Below, in pieces: positions 43,796 through 53,267 of a DNA stretch of 64,000 bases. The stretch is from NCBI RefSeq assembly GCF_003584645.1, contig NZ_AP017928.1:212981-276980 (forward strand), in the 5' to 3' direction. The DNA is from Methylocaldum marinum (lineage in GTDB: Bacteria > Pseudomonadota > Gammaproteobacteria > Methylococcales > Methylococcaceae). Each line of letters starts with the position of its first letter. The first letter of the stretch is position 1. The position numbers and the translations under genes were made by a program. The notes below the pieces were generated by a model, which did not search any database, was not told where the DNA came from, and saw nothing but the letters and a program-made list of their open reading frames with translations.

Positions 43796-44485
43796 ATGCT
43801 AAAGGCCGTAGTGTGTGACATCGGACATGTTATAGCGCGCGGTTCCATACTAAATGTCGTGCTGGCCGAAATAGGCCGCCACGATTGCGCAAAAAAGTTA
43901 TACGACGCTCAGCGGTTCTATACCTGTAGCACCGCCGAGTTTGATAGTTGGGTGAGGGAGGTTATCGAGGAAAAAATAGCAGCCCTGCAAGGATTGTCGT
44001 TTAGAGAGCTGAAACCGCTGCTATCCCATGTCTCGATGACACCGTGCTTCGACGATTTTATCCGCAGAACCGGTCAACTCGGCTTGCCCGTATTGCTGGT
44101 AGGTGCCGTGCCGGCAATGATAGCTCGCCTTCTTCTCCAACTATGGAATATCGAACATCCGCACGTATCGGTTATGGGGACCGAGCTTATTATCGACAAC
44201 GAAAGGATCGCGGGTGTCAGATCCGTGTGTACACCCACTAAGAAGCTGGAAGCCGTTGAGCGCTGGCTAGAGCTTAATGGGATTGAATCCGAGGACGCCA
44301 TTTATATCGGCGACTCGGTTGGGGATCTCATCGTTATGAGCTCTTTTCCCAAAAGAAACCGCATTGCCATCAATGCCTCGATCCAGTGGGTGCGGGCATT
44401 TTGTAATTACTGCGTAGAAGACAGCTTTTCGGAAATCGCTGCCGTGGTCGAGGCACTGACGCTCGGGGAGAATAGGGCTTCATGA
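43796..44485 (+). CDS. HAD-superfamily protein with altered catalytic motif I
   Basis: A 229-residue protein with a HAD fold. Motif IV is intact (YIGDSVGD) and a motif III lysine is present (PTKKLEAVERWL). Motif I, however, reads CDIGHV where phosphatases have DxDxT/V: the second, acid/base aspartate is glycine. Motif II (LVGAVPAM) lacks the usual Ser/Thr. This argues against simple phosphatase activity and for a different reaction or a binding role. Its last four bases overlap the FMO gene start (ATGA), so translation is coupled. Confidence 0.75.
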   Translation: MLKAVVCDIGHVIARGSILNVVLAEIGRHDCAKKLYDAQRFYTCSTAEFDSWVREVIEEKIAALQGLSFRELKPLLSHVSMTPCFDDFIRRTGQLGLPVLLVGAVPAMIARLLLQLWNIEHPHVSVMGTELIIDNERIAGVRSVCTPTKKLEAVERWLELNGIESEDAIYIGDSVGDLIVMSSFPKRNRIAINASIQWVRAFCNYCVEDSFSEIAAVVEALTLGENRAS

Positions 44486-46137
44486 ATATTCAGCAAACTC
44501 ATTTGAAACGGTACGATACCTTTTCGGGTATTTCCGACCTTTCTTCGCTAGCACCGGTTTTTACTAGGCTTGATACCGAGACTAAAACTTCGACTTCGGT
44601 TACTCGGCCGACCTTCTTTTTTGCAGAGTCCGGCTCTTTTTTGCTTGAAACACCGAATCGCGATTTTTATCTGACACCGGAGAGCGGGGTGTTGGTGCGA
44701 TCCGGTCAGGAGATAACAATAAGATGTTTATCCGCGGGGATGCTGGGCAATACGATCGTCGCTCCTACCGAGGTAAATTCCCTTTTTTCTTCCGATGTAC
44801 AGTTCGATATCAAACTCATGTCGGAAGTCTATGACATCATAAAACGACCGTATTCGGTATCTGCTGTCGGAGGAGTGAAATTACTCTTCGGTCGAATCGG
44901 CGATATTGTGCCGGGCGGCGTGCTGGTCGCCGGATTCGACGGGGATAAATGCCTATTCGCTGTTCCTTACGATTCCCCGCCTCAACCCCGTGCATGCGAT
45001 GTCTTGGTGATCGGGGCAGGGCCGATCGGTCTAGGAATAGGTGCGAGCACCGCAAATAATAGTCTCGATACGATTATACTCGGGGAACCACTTTCTTTCT
45101 GGTGGCAAAATATTCTCCCCCAGCCCCTACGCTCACCTTTGTCGGCATCGAGTATATACATCGACCGCGACAGCTACGATCTGTCCGCCTTTTGTAAGCA
45201 CGGAGAAATCAATCCGGCAGGCGTACTTCAATTTTCGGTGTTTCTTGCCTATGCGCAATCCGTACTGAATCGTTACGAACATCTGGTTCGGACGGAACGG
45301 GTTGATGGGCTCCGCCGTACCGCGGATGGTTGGCTGATTGATGTTACCACGCCTTACGGAGCGGTGACCTATTCCGCCAACTCGGTTGTGGTCGCGACGG
45401 GTTTGTTACCGATGGCGAATATCCCCGGTCAAGTCAGCCCAGGAAAAGCGGTTCGACATGCTTCGGCGGTAAATCGCTTTGATCTCGAAAGACCGGACAT
45501 CCAGGCCATTGCCGTCGTTGGAGGAGGGCAATCGGCGTTGGAATTCGCCCTTCATGCCTGGAAGTGCGGCAAGGACGTTTCTGTCGTTATCCGCGAGTCG
45601 GAACTGATGTTCAGGAATCTACATGAGCCGGGCCATTACTTGTATAAGGAGCTGGCAAAGCGCTCCGAGCGGATGACGCCATGGTTATCCGGCCCGCTCA
45701 AATCGAAGCTTTTGTCCTTTCTTCTGCGAGGTACCGTAGAGCCGCGTCTTCGGGACGAAATTCTCAATAGCGACATTAAGATTTTGGGTAATTTTCGAAT
45801 CGCCGGCCTGGAAAGGTTTGGGAGCCGCATTCGCCTGCAGGCCGAAGACAAGCGTGAGTTACATCTGGATAGCGTCATTTTCGGAACCGGATATAGCTGG
45901 ACGCTTGAGCGTCTCGGCTTTTTGAAAAATCTGCTTGGGCTCATTAAAAGCGAGGCGGGGATGCCTCGGCTGACGGCCGCGTGTGAATCATCAATACCGG
46001 GTTTATTCTTTGCCGGTTATGGTGCCATGCGGCGGGTCGGATTCAAATCGCAGTTCATACAGGGAAGCAGGCTAATTACACCGGCCATATTGAAAGAAAT
46101 ACTCCGTCGAAGAGAGTGTAAAAATGTCGCTGGGTAA
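44482..46137 (+). CDS. FMO-like flavin-dependent monooxygenase with N-terminal extension
   Basis: A 551-residue protein. Residues 1-170 form an extra domain rich in beta strands, not seen in ordinary FMOs. The FAD-binding Rossmann motif GAGPIGLGIGAS starts near 178, and a second dinucleotide motif VVGGGQSALEFA lies near 344, probably for NAD(P)H. GTGYSWTLERLG near the end matches the ATGY segment of N-hydroxylating monooxygenases (SidA/PvdA, BVMO-like). It probably oxidises an amine or sulfur of the pathway intermediate. It overlaps both neighbours (4 and 14 bases). Confidence 0.82.
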   Translation: MNIQQTHLKRYDTFSGISDLSSLAPVFTRLDTETKTSTSVTRPTFFFAESGSFLLETPNRDFYLTPESGVLVRSGQEITIRCLSAGMLGNTIVAPTEVNSLFSSDVQFDIKLMSEVYDIIKRPYSVSAVGGVKLLFGRIGDIVPGGVLVAGFDGDKCLFAVPYDSPPQPRACDVLVIGAGPIGLGIGASTANNSLDTIILGEPLSFWWQNILPQPLRSPLSASSIYIDRDSYDLSAFCKHGEINPAGVLQFSVFLAYAQSVLNRYEHLVRTERVDGLRRTADGWLIDVTTPYGAVTYSANSVVVATGLLPMANIPGQVSPGKAVRHASAVNRFDLERPDIQAIAVVGGGQSALEFALHAWKCGKDVSVVIRESELMFRNLHEPGHYLYKELAKRSERMTPWLSGPLKSKLLSFLLRGTVEPRLRDEILNSDIKILGNFRIAGLERFGSRIRLQAEDKRELHLDSVIFGTGYSWTLERLGFLKNLLGLIKSEAGMPRLTAACESSIPGLFFAGYGAMRRVGFKSQFIQGSRLITPAILKEILRRRECKNVAG

Positions 46138-47568
46138 ACTCGCCGGCCTGTTTCCGCTTGCCGCGTTCGGTGCAGTCCTTGGGACGTCGTTCGAGAATCT
46201 GGCCGAGACCGGACTGTTGGTCAAACTTTCCTTGCTTGCATTTGCCTTGGTGTTTGGGTCGATTTTGGCCAAACCCATTACATGGTTGTATTCCGCCAGC
46301 CTGTTGGGTCTCGCCGTAACGTCGATAGTTTACTTCGACATCCCTTACGGAGTATGGCTCGCAAAAACCAGTAGTCTCGTGGACATCGCCCCGCTTCTCT
46401 TGTGTGTGTCTCTCTTGTCCCTGGTATTTAAGGAAGACCCATGGATCAAATCGTTCGGCGAGATGCTGAATTCCCCTGGGAAATGGGCGCCGTATAGCAA
46501 AGCGGTTTTTAGCACGATGTTGGTGGCCCCGATATTGAATATGGGCTCGATTGCAGTGATGAGTGTAGCTCTGAGTCGCGGCGAATTGCGTCAAGCACAT
46601 TATGCGCGGGCCGTTGCGTCCGGCGCTGCGACCGCCATGCTGTGGTCGCCTACATTTGCTCCCATCGCTTTGGTTATGGGATTCTTCCCGTCAATTCGCT
46701 GGACCGGGACCCTGTGGGTTACGCTCCCCGTTGCTACACTGGGCTTGCTAATTCATGGACTTGTATTTGCCGAACGGGACCAGCGCGAGAGAACGGTTTG
46801 CAAACGCGATTCGAAATCCCGCTCCCCATATCTTCCGTCTATTTGGTTAATTCTTTTTATCGCTCTGCTTACCGGATTGCTGACATTCTCCAAAGTCAGC
46901 AGCACCCAGGCGATTTCTCTGGCCGCGGCGAGCCTGGTTTTTTTTTTATTGTGGTTCAGGGGCCGAAGCGGCTCGGGGCATCACTGTGCGGCGTTCTAGA
47001 ATTATCGAGCAGAAACTGGCAGCGAATTTCAGGAGATGCGGCCCTGCTTTTTTGCGCCGGTTTTCTCGCGGCGGTATTGCGGCGACCGGAGATCAACGGC
47101 GTACTGCTCACCCTGCCGGCGGTGAGTTGGTTGATCTGCCTTCCTCCATTGGTATTGATTACCGCCGTACTACCGCTTTTCAATCGTTTGCCGATTCATC
47201 CTGTCATCGTTTTCAGCATCTTTGCTCCTATTTTGAGCGGTGGGGTAACCGAGCCGGAGGTATATCTTCATTATGCAGCATGGGTGGTGTACTGGCATGT
47301 CAGCCTATTGATTTCTCCGGTCTCAATTATCAATGTGACGATTGACAGCGTTTTTCCAGAACAGAAATTTAGCTTGCGTGCAAGCAAGTCGCTATGGTCA
47401 TCGTTCAGTATGGCGATCTTGGCGTGCGGTTTCCTAATGGGAATCTATTATGCGGTAGAAACAGGTATCGACATTGAAAAGATTATGACGATATGTCGTC
47501 GCCTAGTATCAGATATTGACTTTTATTATTGGAGAGTTATATGTCGTCGCCTCGAGTGGGCATGCTAA
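46124..47568 (+). pseudogene. Multi-pass membrane protein, frameshifted
   Basis: Frame one (46124-46999) encodes about eight membrane helices (AGLFPLAAFGAVLGTSF, APLLLCVSLLSLVF, AVASGAATAMLWSPTFAPIA). After the T9 run at 46939-46947, or the G4 at about 46959, the reading must change by one base to continue as GPKRLGASLCGVLELSS and AALLFCAGFLAAVLRRPEIN, with further helices to 47568. The total would be about 480 residues, like an ion-coupled permease. A homopolymer sequencing error is possible. It overlaps FMO at the start and the TusD-like gene at the end, so it belongs to the operon, perhaps as transporter. Confidence 0.7.
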
Positions 47569-47888
47569 TCGGAACCGGGCCAACCGCCATGAAAACCTCG
47601 CTGGCGCTAAGTCTTGCAAAAGGCCTATGTCAGCGCGGTGCCTTCGTTGAAATATTCTTCTACGGAGACGGTTTGCACAACACTGAAACCGGGGTATCTG
47701 TCAAGAATATCATGAGGGATGTAGAACAGGTTGCCAGCATGGGGGCATCGTTGTCAGTATGTGTCAATATGGCTAAGAATAGAGGTATTGTAGCCAATAA
47801 TATTGCCAAACATGTCAAGATTGAAAGCTTGATCAGCTTTTCTTCTATATTGTCCGATTCCGATTGTGTTGTTGCGGTAAATCCTTAG
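47541..47888 (+). CDS. TusD/DsrE-like sulfur relay protein
   Basis: A 115-residue protein with TTGGAG before ATG 47541. It has the TusD/DsrE pattern: VGMLIGTGPTAMKTSLALSL at the start, VEIFFYGDGLHN, and SLSVCVNMAKNRGI with C74 at the active-site cysteine position of TusD. TusD accepts persulfide sulfur from TusA. It is followed directly by TusC- and TusB-like genes, the normal order of tusDCB, but here within an operon with a ferredoxin and desulfurase. Confidence 0.85.
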   Translation: MSSPRVGMLIGTGPTAMKTSLALSLAKGLCQRGAFVEIFFYGDGLHNTETGVSVKNIMRDVEQVASMGASLSVCVNMAKNRGIVANNIAKHVKIESLISFSSILSDSDCVVAVNP

Positions 47889-47900
47889 CGGGCAGAGTTT

Positions 47901-48248
47901 ATGAGAAGGAAGATCGTTTTCTTGATGTCATCCGATCCTCTAGCTTCTGATATGGGGGTACAGATGGCTCGTATGGCAATATCGATAGGGCTTGACCACG
48001 ATGTCAGCATGGTATTCAAAGGGGGCGCGAGAAGGCTGCTCCAGAAACCCACGGTATTTCGCAGCGGCATGCATAATTTCGACGGCGAGTCGGCGTTTCT
48101 GGATGAGCTGGAGATTCCGCGCTATCAATATGCGGAGTTTTCAGAGGACGAGGGCTTGGTCGAAACCGACAATCACAATATCTCGGCCATCGGGGGACGC
48201 GAGTACTGCGATTTACTGCGCAGTGCCGATGTGATCGTATCAATATGA
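47901..48248 (+). CDS. TusC/DsrF-like protein
   Basis: A 115-residue protein of the DsrE/F fold, starting MRRKIVFLMSSDPLASDMGV and containing VSMVFKGGARRLLQ, the equivalent of the VFVDDGV region of TusC. No active cysteine is conserved, as usual for TusC. It is the structural middle subunit of a DCB-type heterohexamer by analogy. Its stop overlaps the next start by four bases. Confidence 0.8.
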   Translation: MRRKIVFLMSSDPLASDMGVQMARMAISIGLDHDVSMVFKGGARRLLQKPTVFRSGMHNFDGESAFLDELEIPRYQYAEFSEDEGLVETDNHNISAIGGREYCDLLRSADVIVSI

Positions 48249-48490
48249 GGCGGAACATGAGAGTGCTCGTAATCACCGATGAGAAACATTTATCTGTCGC
48301 AGATGTATTAGTGGAGGGTGATGTTTTATTCGTCACGGGAACCGCCGCAGGGATTCGGCGGGAATTTGGCGTTCCCGCTTTTAAGCTCGATGATGGCATC
48401 AATATTAATGCGAACGGCCTTCCCTTGGCCGGAATCGATAACGAATTGGTTACGGCGGTATTGAAATCAGATTCCGTCATTTTTCTATAG
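48245..48490 (+). CDS. TusB/DsrH-like protein
   Basis: An 81-residue protein (MRRNMRVLVITDEKHLSVAD...SDSVIFL) that is short and all alpha/beta, matching DsrH/TusB in length, in its position as third gene after TusD- and TusC-like genes, and in the DALLFTG-like segment DVLFVTGTAAG. Sequence support alone is moderate; gene order makes it convincing. Confidence 0.7.
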   Translation: MRRNMRVLVITDEKHLSVADVLVEGDVLFVTGTAAGIRREFGVPAFKLDDGININANGLPLAGIDNELVTAVLKSDSVIFL

Positions 48491-48498
48491 AGTGCGCC

Positions 48499-48843
48499 AT
48501 GAGCAATATCAACTGTGAAAAGGCTTCTGAAGAACGGGTAGAAGATCGGATATTCCGGACCCATATCTTTTTCTGTACTAATAGCCGCGATAATCGGACG
48601 CGCAGCTGCGGCGGATCCGGAGGTCAGGATCTATTTCTTTATGCAAAGCAGAAGGTCCGTAAAAGCGGGGATAGCGCCGCAGGCGTTCGAATCAATTCGG
48701 CTGGATGCCTTGGGCGCTGTGAAAAGGGCCCGTGCGTGGTGATTTATCCGGAAGGCGCCTGGTACAGCGTGAACAACGCCGCTGATGTGGACACAATTCT
48801 CCATCATCACGTGGCTCCGGTATCCGAGGGCGGCGTGGACTGA
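48499..48843 (+). CDS. Thioredoxin-like [2Fe-2S] ferredoxin
   Basis: A 114-residue protein with the four cluster ligands of the thioredoxin-like ferredoxin family: HIFFCTN, a second cysteine in RTRSCGGSGG, and the C-terminal pair in GCLGRCEKGPCVVIYPEGAWY. The last motif is diagnostic. It transfers single electrons and could feed the diiron oxidase or take part in sulfur reduction. It lies eight bases downstream of the TusB-like gene. Confidence 0.88.
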   Translation: MSNINCEKASEERVEDRIFRTHIFFCTNSRDNRTRSCGGSGGQDLFLYAKQKVRKSGDSAAGVRINSAGCLGRCEKGPCVVIYPEGAWYSVNNAADVDTILHHHVAPVSEGGVD

Positions 48844-48987
48844 GGGAAGTTTGGAACGCGCCGTTCGTCTGCGGGGATTTAGACGTACCGGACGTCGGGA
48901 TTTTTCGGAGCCTCTTTAGGGACATCATCGACAAGGCGTCGAGGCCAATGGGCGACCGGACTTATCAGATTCTAGTCGGAAGTAACT

Positions 48988-50445
48988 ATGGATTTCTCCA
49001 CTTTGTTTTTTGGTGCCGACACGTCCTACTTGACTGCAGCGGGCGTGCGCAAGCGATTCCACTATCTGGATTCTACGGCGTCGACCCTGATGTTCAAAAA
49101 CGCTCTGCGCGCCAAGGAAGCTGCATTGAGTCATTACGGAAATATTCATTCGAGTTGTCATTTCAATGCCAGGATCAGCCAGAAGTTCTTCGATCTGTCT
49201 CAAAGAGAAGTATTGAGGTTCTTCAATGTGGATGAGTCGACCCACTCCGTTATTTTTATGGGGTCTGGAGTGACTGCGGCGCTCAATTTTCTCGCGCGCA
49301 CGATGCAGGAAGGATTCGGGGAAAAGTCTACCGTTGCCATTTCTCCGATGGAGCACCATTCCAACGATCTGCCCCATCGAAAGTATTCGGGCAAATTGCT
49401 GTTGCTGCCCTTGCTGTCTACTGATGGCGAGCTGGGTTGTATTGACGTGCAAGGCAGCCGAGACCTCATAGCAGAACATGCCTCGGACCTGCGATACGTC
49501 AGTGTTACCGGGGTGTCCAACGTGACCGGGATCATCAATCCCATTGCGCAGTTGTCGGAAATCTGCCGGGATTACGACGTACCGTTGATTGTCGACGGCG
49601 CCCAGATGGTTGCTCATGTTCCCTTGGATTTGTCGGCGGGAGCACTGGCGAACATCAGTGCGTTGGTGTTTTCTTCGCATAAGATCTATGCGCCGGGAGG
49701 TCCTGGCGTCATCGTGGCGCGCAATGAATTTCTGAAACAGCTGCCCGCGGTGGAGCTTGGGGGCGGCATGGTAGGGAAGGTACATCGCCAAGGTTATGAG
49801 CTCGCGACGTCGCTTAGCGGTAGATTTCAGGCCGGAACCCCGAATATTCTTGGGGCGGTGGAACTCGGGTGCGCTCTAAACATGCTTATGGACATAGGCA
49901 TGGAGAAGGTACAGGCGCATGAACGGGCACTTATGGATCTCGTCTGGGGTGTGCTGACAGAACATCCTAAAGTGAAGATTTACGGTTCCAAGAACCGTAC
50001 AACCGCGCCCCGTGCCGGTGCAATATCGTTCAACATCACGGGAGTCGAACATGGCTTGGCAGCGATGATTCTGAATGATTATCACTGTGTAGCGGTACGA
50101 AACGAATGCTTTTGTGCGCATCCTTACGTTCGCGACCTGATGCTGGATGACCTATGGAATATTCCGGTGGATGGGCTTACCGAAGATCAAGTCCGGGTTC
50201 GGGTTTTGGAAATGAGCGGCATGCTTCGGGTCTCTTTCGGACTTTACAATACGGCCGAGGATGTTCTTGCCATGGCCGAAGGCGTTGGCGACATCGCCGA
50301 AAATGTGAATTCCTACCGGCGTTTGTATGTTTCAAAAGGTGACGGAAACTTCGAGGCGATCGATGGCGGGAGCGATCTCAATGCCATTGATCAGGACATG
50401 ATTTTCGGTCGTAGGCCTACGTTTCCAGGCAGCTCTATTCGATAG
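48988..50445 (+). CDS. SufS-like cysteine desulfurase/class V aminotransferase
   Basis: A 485-residue PLP enzyme, longer than SufS (about 406) by a C-terminal tail of about 60 residues. PLP site: VFSSHKIYAPGGPG with K232. Active-site cysteine loop: VRNECFCAHPY with C376, corresponding to the HCAQP loop of SufS/CsdA. It should convert cysteine to alanine and form an enzyme persulfide that can be passed to TusA/TusD-like proteins encoded nearby. Its place between ferredoxin and MFS genes makes it the sulfur source of the cluster. Confidence 0.87.
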   Translation: MDFSTLFFGADTSYLTAAGVRKRFHYLDSTASTLMFKNALRAKEAALSHYGNIHSSCHFNARISQKFFDLSQREVLRFFNVDESTHSVIFMGSGVTAALNFLARTMQEGFGEKSTVAISPMEHHSNDLPHRKYSGKLLLLPLLSTDGELGCIDVQGSRDLIAEHASDLRYVSVTGVSNVTGIINPIAQLSEICRDYDVPLIVDGAQMVAHVPLDLSAGALANISALVFSSHKIYAPGGPGVIVARNEFLKQLPAVELGGGMVGKVHRQGYELATSLSGRFQAGTPNILGAVELGCALNMLMDIGMEKVQAHERALMDLVWGVLTEHPKVKIYGSKNRTTAPRAGAISFNITGVEHGLAAMILNDYHCVAVRNECFCAHPYVRDLMLDDLWNIPVDGLTEDQVRVRVLEMSGMLRVSFGLYNTAEDVLAMAEGVGDIAENVNSYRRLYVSKGDGNFEAIDGGSDLNAIDQDMIFGRRPTFPGSSIR

Positions 50446-50455
50446 CGGAACGAGC

Positions 50456-51661
50456 ATGGACGCGGCTGATTCGCGTAGCGGAGGCGGTCTTCTTGAAGCC
50501 TGTTTCGGCTTTCTGGCGCTGACGATTGCGATAGGCATCGGTCGCTTTTCCTTTACGCCCATCGTTGCGCTGATGAAGCACCGCATGGTGCTGTCGGATG
50601 CCGTACTGGGCACTGTGGCGTCGGCCCACCATCTGGGGTATCTCGCCGGGGTGGTGATCGCCTTTAAGGTGGCTTTGGATTACCGACGGTCGGCACAGCT
50701 CATAATTCTTCTTTGCGCTGTGAATGCGGGGACTTTCCTGCTATTTCCTTCTCTTTCGGACTCGGTTCCTGTCTGGTTGGCTCTTAGGGTGATTTCAGGA
50801 GCGGCCAGCGGTGTGTCGTTCATGCTGGCCGTCAATGCGGTGGCCGGTGCCTTGGCGGCACACCAGAGGACTTGGTTGCCATTCTTCAGTTTTTCCGGCG
50901 TAGGTGTCGGCATTGTTATCGGCGCACTGGGGTGCCTCGCGGCAGGGGATGATTGGCGTGACGCCTGGCGTATCTGCGGCGGAATTGCCGGTTTCGGCTG
51001 CGTGCTGTTGATGGGGCTGTTTTATGGCGCAGATTGGCAACGGCCTTTACCAGTGAAGGTTCCCTCCCGTCATGGCGCAAACCGCCAGCGCTATCCGTTC
51101 TTTCTCCTGTTTACCTATACCGTTGAAGGTGGGGCATACATCGTCACCGCGACCTTCTTAGTGCTGGGGATCACAGAGTCGGGCATCGTTCAGGCTGAAT
51201 ATGCGGGGTGGTATTGGGTCGGCTTTGGCCTGGTTACGGCACCATCGACATTATTGTGGGCCAAAGTGGTGTCCCGCTTTGGCTATGGATATTCCCTGGC
51301 AGCGGCCTACTGGCTCCAGATGGCCGGGGCGCTGCTGGCGACGTCCGAGCAAATATACGCTTTGATGGTTGCGACGTTACTGCTTGGGATTACCTTCATG
51401 GGTATCACTTCGATAGCTATCTTATGGGCGCGGACTTTAAACCCCAGGGTGGAAACCCTAGCCATGCAGCTCACGCTCGTTTATTCCATAGCGCAATTTG
51501 CGACGCCCGTCTTGGCCGGGATTTCTTTACAATCTACCGGCAGTGTGAATCAGGCCTATCTGGCGAGCGCCGTCGCACTTTGGTTTGCGGGAGTACTCAT
51601 CTGGCGAGCTGCCTCCGGCACGAAAGATCAGCCGAACGTGGTCAGGAATCGCAGTGTGTAG
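50456..51661 (+). CDS. MFS transporter, YbfB/YjiJ family
   Basis: A 401-residue protein with about twelve transmembrane helices. The first helix and loop (FLALTIAIGIGRFSFTPIVA) are diagnostic for the YbfB/YjiJ (DUF1228) branch of the major facilitator superfamily. The start is 11 bases after the desulfurase stop, so the gene is the end of the operon. Such proteins export amino-acid-like and toxic small molecules; here export of the pathway product is the simplest idea. Confidence 0.88.
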   Translation: MDAADSRSGGGLLEACFGFLALTIAIGIGRFSFTPIVALMKHRMVLSDAVLGTVASAHHLGYLAGVVIAFKVALDYRRSAQLIILLCAVNAGTFLLFPSLSDSVPVWLALRVISGAASGVSFMLAVNAVAGALAAHQRTWLPFFSFSGVGVGIVIGALGCLAAGDDWRDAWRICGGIAGFGCVLLMGLFYGADWQRPLPVKVPSRHGANRQRYPFFLLFTYTVEGGAYIVTATFLVLGITESGIVQAEYAGWYWVGFGLVTAPSTLLWAKVVSRFGYGYSLAAAYWLQMAGALLATSEQIYALMVATLLLGITFMGITSIAILWARTLNPRVETLAMQLTLVYSIAQFATPVLAGISLQSTGSVNQAYLASAVALWFAGVLIWRAASGTKDQPNVVRNRSV

Positions 51662-51757
51662 CCGATCAGAAGCATTCCCGGAGTGCTCATTTTTATCCCG
51701 ATAACCGGGACGGTTGTGTAGATCCAAGACCCGGCGGCCTGACGTTGTGATTCATTG

Positions 51758-51792
51758 AGCTAAACCCCCCGGCTTTGCCGGCGGTGGTTTAA
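51758..51792 (+). terminator. Possible terminator hairpin after the MFS gene
   Basis: AAACCCCCCGGC, TTTGCC and GGCGGTGGTTT form a GC-rich stem-loop about 100 bases after the stop. It ends in TTT only, so intrinsic termination is plausible but weak. Confidence 0.45.
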
Positions 51793-52903
51793 CTGCTGAA
51801 CGACCCCATCCAGCGACTAGCTGTCGTCCGATTCTGCTGTCTGCACAGATCGACCTGGATTCGCGGGTATCTTGGAATCCACAAGCGATTGATTTTCAAC
51901 TGGCTTTTCACGGTTTTGGGACTAAATCGACCGACTTTGATTGGAAGGGGGCTCCGCCGCTCGCGAGGACAACCTTTGCGATTGAACTCGATGCCCTTTA
52001 AGCCGCCGTAGTACGTATCGCGCACAAGGGAATGAGCAGCGTTGCCGATTTCGGAATCCCGTATTCTGCAAGCTCCATGCGGGTTACGGGGAAAGGAAAA
52101 TGGTGGCTGCGAATTTTTTTGACGGACGATGGAGGGAAACCGCTCGCCATACGTCTTATTACGATAGAGTCAGTGAACGATTGAAATTGGGGGAGAGGAC
52201 GCGACCTGCCTCCGCCACGTACGAATGCCAATTGGACGCTCCATAAAGCTCTCTTCCCCGGGGCTGAATTCGCCGGATAGGGCAACCTGACGTGAATCAT
52301 TGCTGAAATGATGATGCGGTGCTTTTCTTGACGATTTTGCTCTTAGGCGCAATTACCCGAGTTTCGAAGCCTTGAAATGCTCTTGCCGAACTATATTCGG
52401 CGATGTCGGCGGGAAATACCGCAGTGATTTTATGGGCTGTTTACTTTACGCTGTAATATTTTAGTGAAAAACTCACATACCAAATTTTCGATACACGCTA
52501 AAGTTAATCATGAATGTTTCTGTAACACACAGCGTCGTAGTATCTCAGGCAGGCGAACGAGCGAATAAGCATTAGCCTGCCGACGAAGGATTCGGGTCCT
52601 CGCGCAGTTGAGCTTATAAGCTATATTGAAAGGGTTCACGTGAGCTAACGCGACGGGTAGAGCAATGCCGCCGGCTGCGGTAGCTGCCTGGGGACGAAGC
52701 TATCAGAAACTTGGAGAGACTGGCTCGAATGTGGAAAGCGGTAACACCCTCTTGCTTATCCACGATAAGCGCGCGGCCTCAATGCCGCGGTTTCTCGGGC
52801 TGTACGGGTGAGCCAATAGCTGAAGTATCGGGGGCGCAAATTAAGGCTTGATGCCTAAGCTCCGGTAAACGGAAAACTCTTGCGCTTTTTTTAACTGAGT
52901 AAA
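51793..52903. other. Long intergenic region, nothing recognised
   Basis: About 1.1 kb. Frames on either strand lack ribosome-binding sites and have random-like composition. AT-rich stretches at 52430-52530 may contain promoters. No repeat, IS end or RNA gene was identified. Confidence 0.35.
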
Positions 52904-53267
52904 TTGGAAAACTCTCTGTTAACTATGCGGAAACAACGCCATACTGCTTACAGCAACTGCTCTATCGAGGCGACACTAGATGTCATTAGTGGAAAATGGA
53001 AAGGAGGAATCTTGGTCCATCTATCCGAAGGAACAAAGCGGTTTAACGAACTACACAGGCTGCTGTCTTCGGTGACTCATCGCACCTTGACCAACCAATT
53101 AAGGGAATTGGAAAACGATGGATTGATCGCGCGTAAAGTCTATCCGGAGATTCCTCCAAAAGTAGAGTATTCGCTGAACGGAGTTAGGTCGCACCTTAGA
53201 GCCCGTATTGATCGAGCTGCAGTCCTGGGGAAAGGTATTTTGCGAGCAGCGACAGGCGGATCGATGA
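52904..53267 (+). pseudogene. HxlR-family transcriptional regulator, frameshifted near the end
   Basis: Residues 1-90 are a clear HxlR winged helix ([60 protein letters not shown]). After EYSL the frame is wrong. Dropping one A in CTGAACGGAG gives [20 protein letters not shown] and a stop at 53265-53267, the exact family C-terminus. The unshifted reading runs on to 53326 with unrelated residues. The recognition helix is intact, but the dimerisation helix is lost. It probably once regulated the downstream HAD gene or an adjacent operon. Confidence 0.8.
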
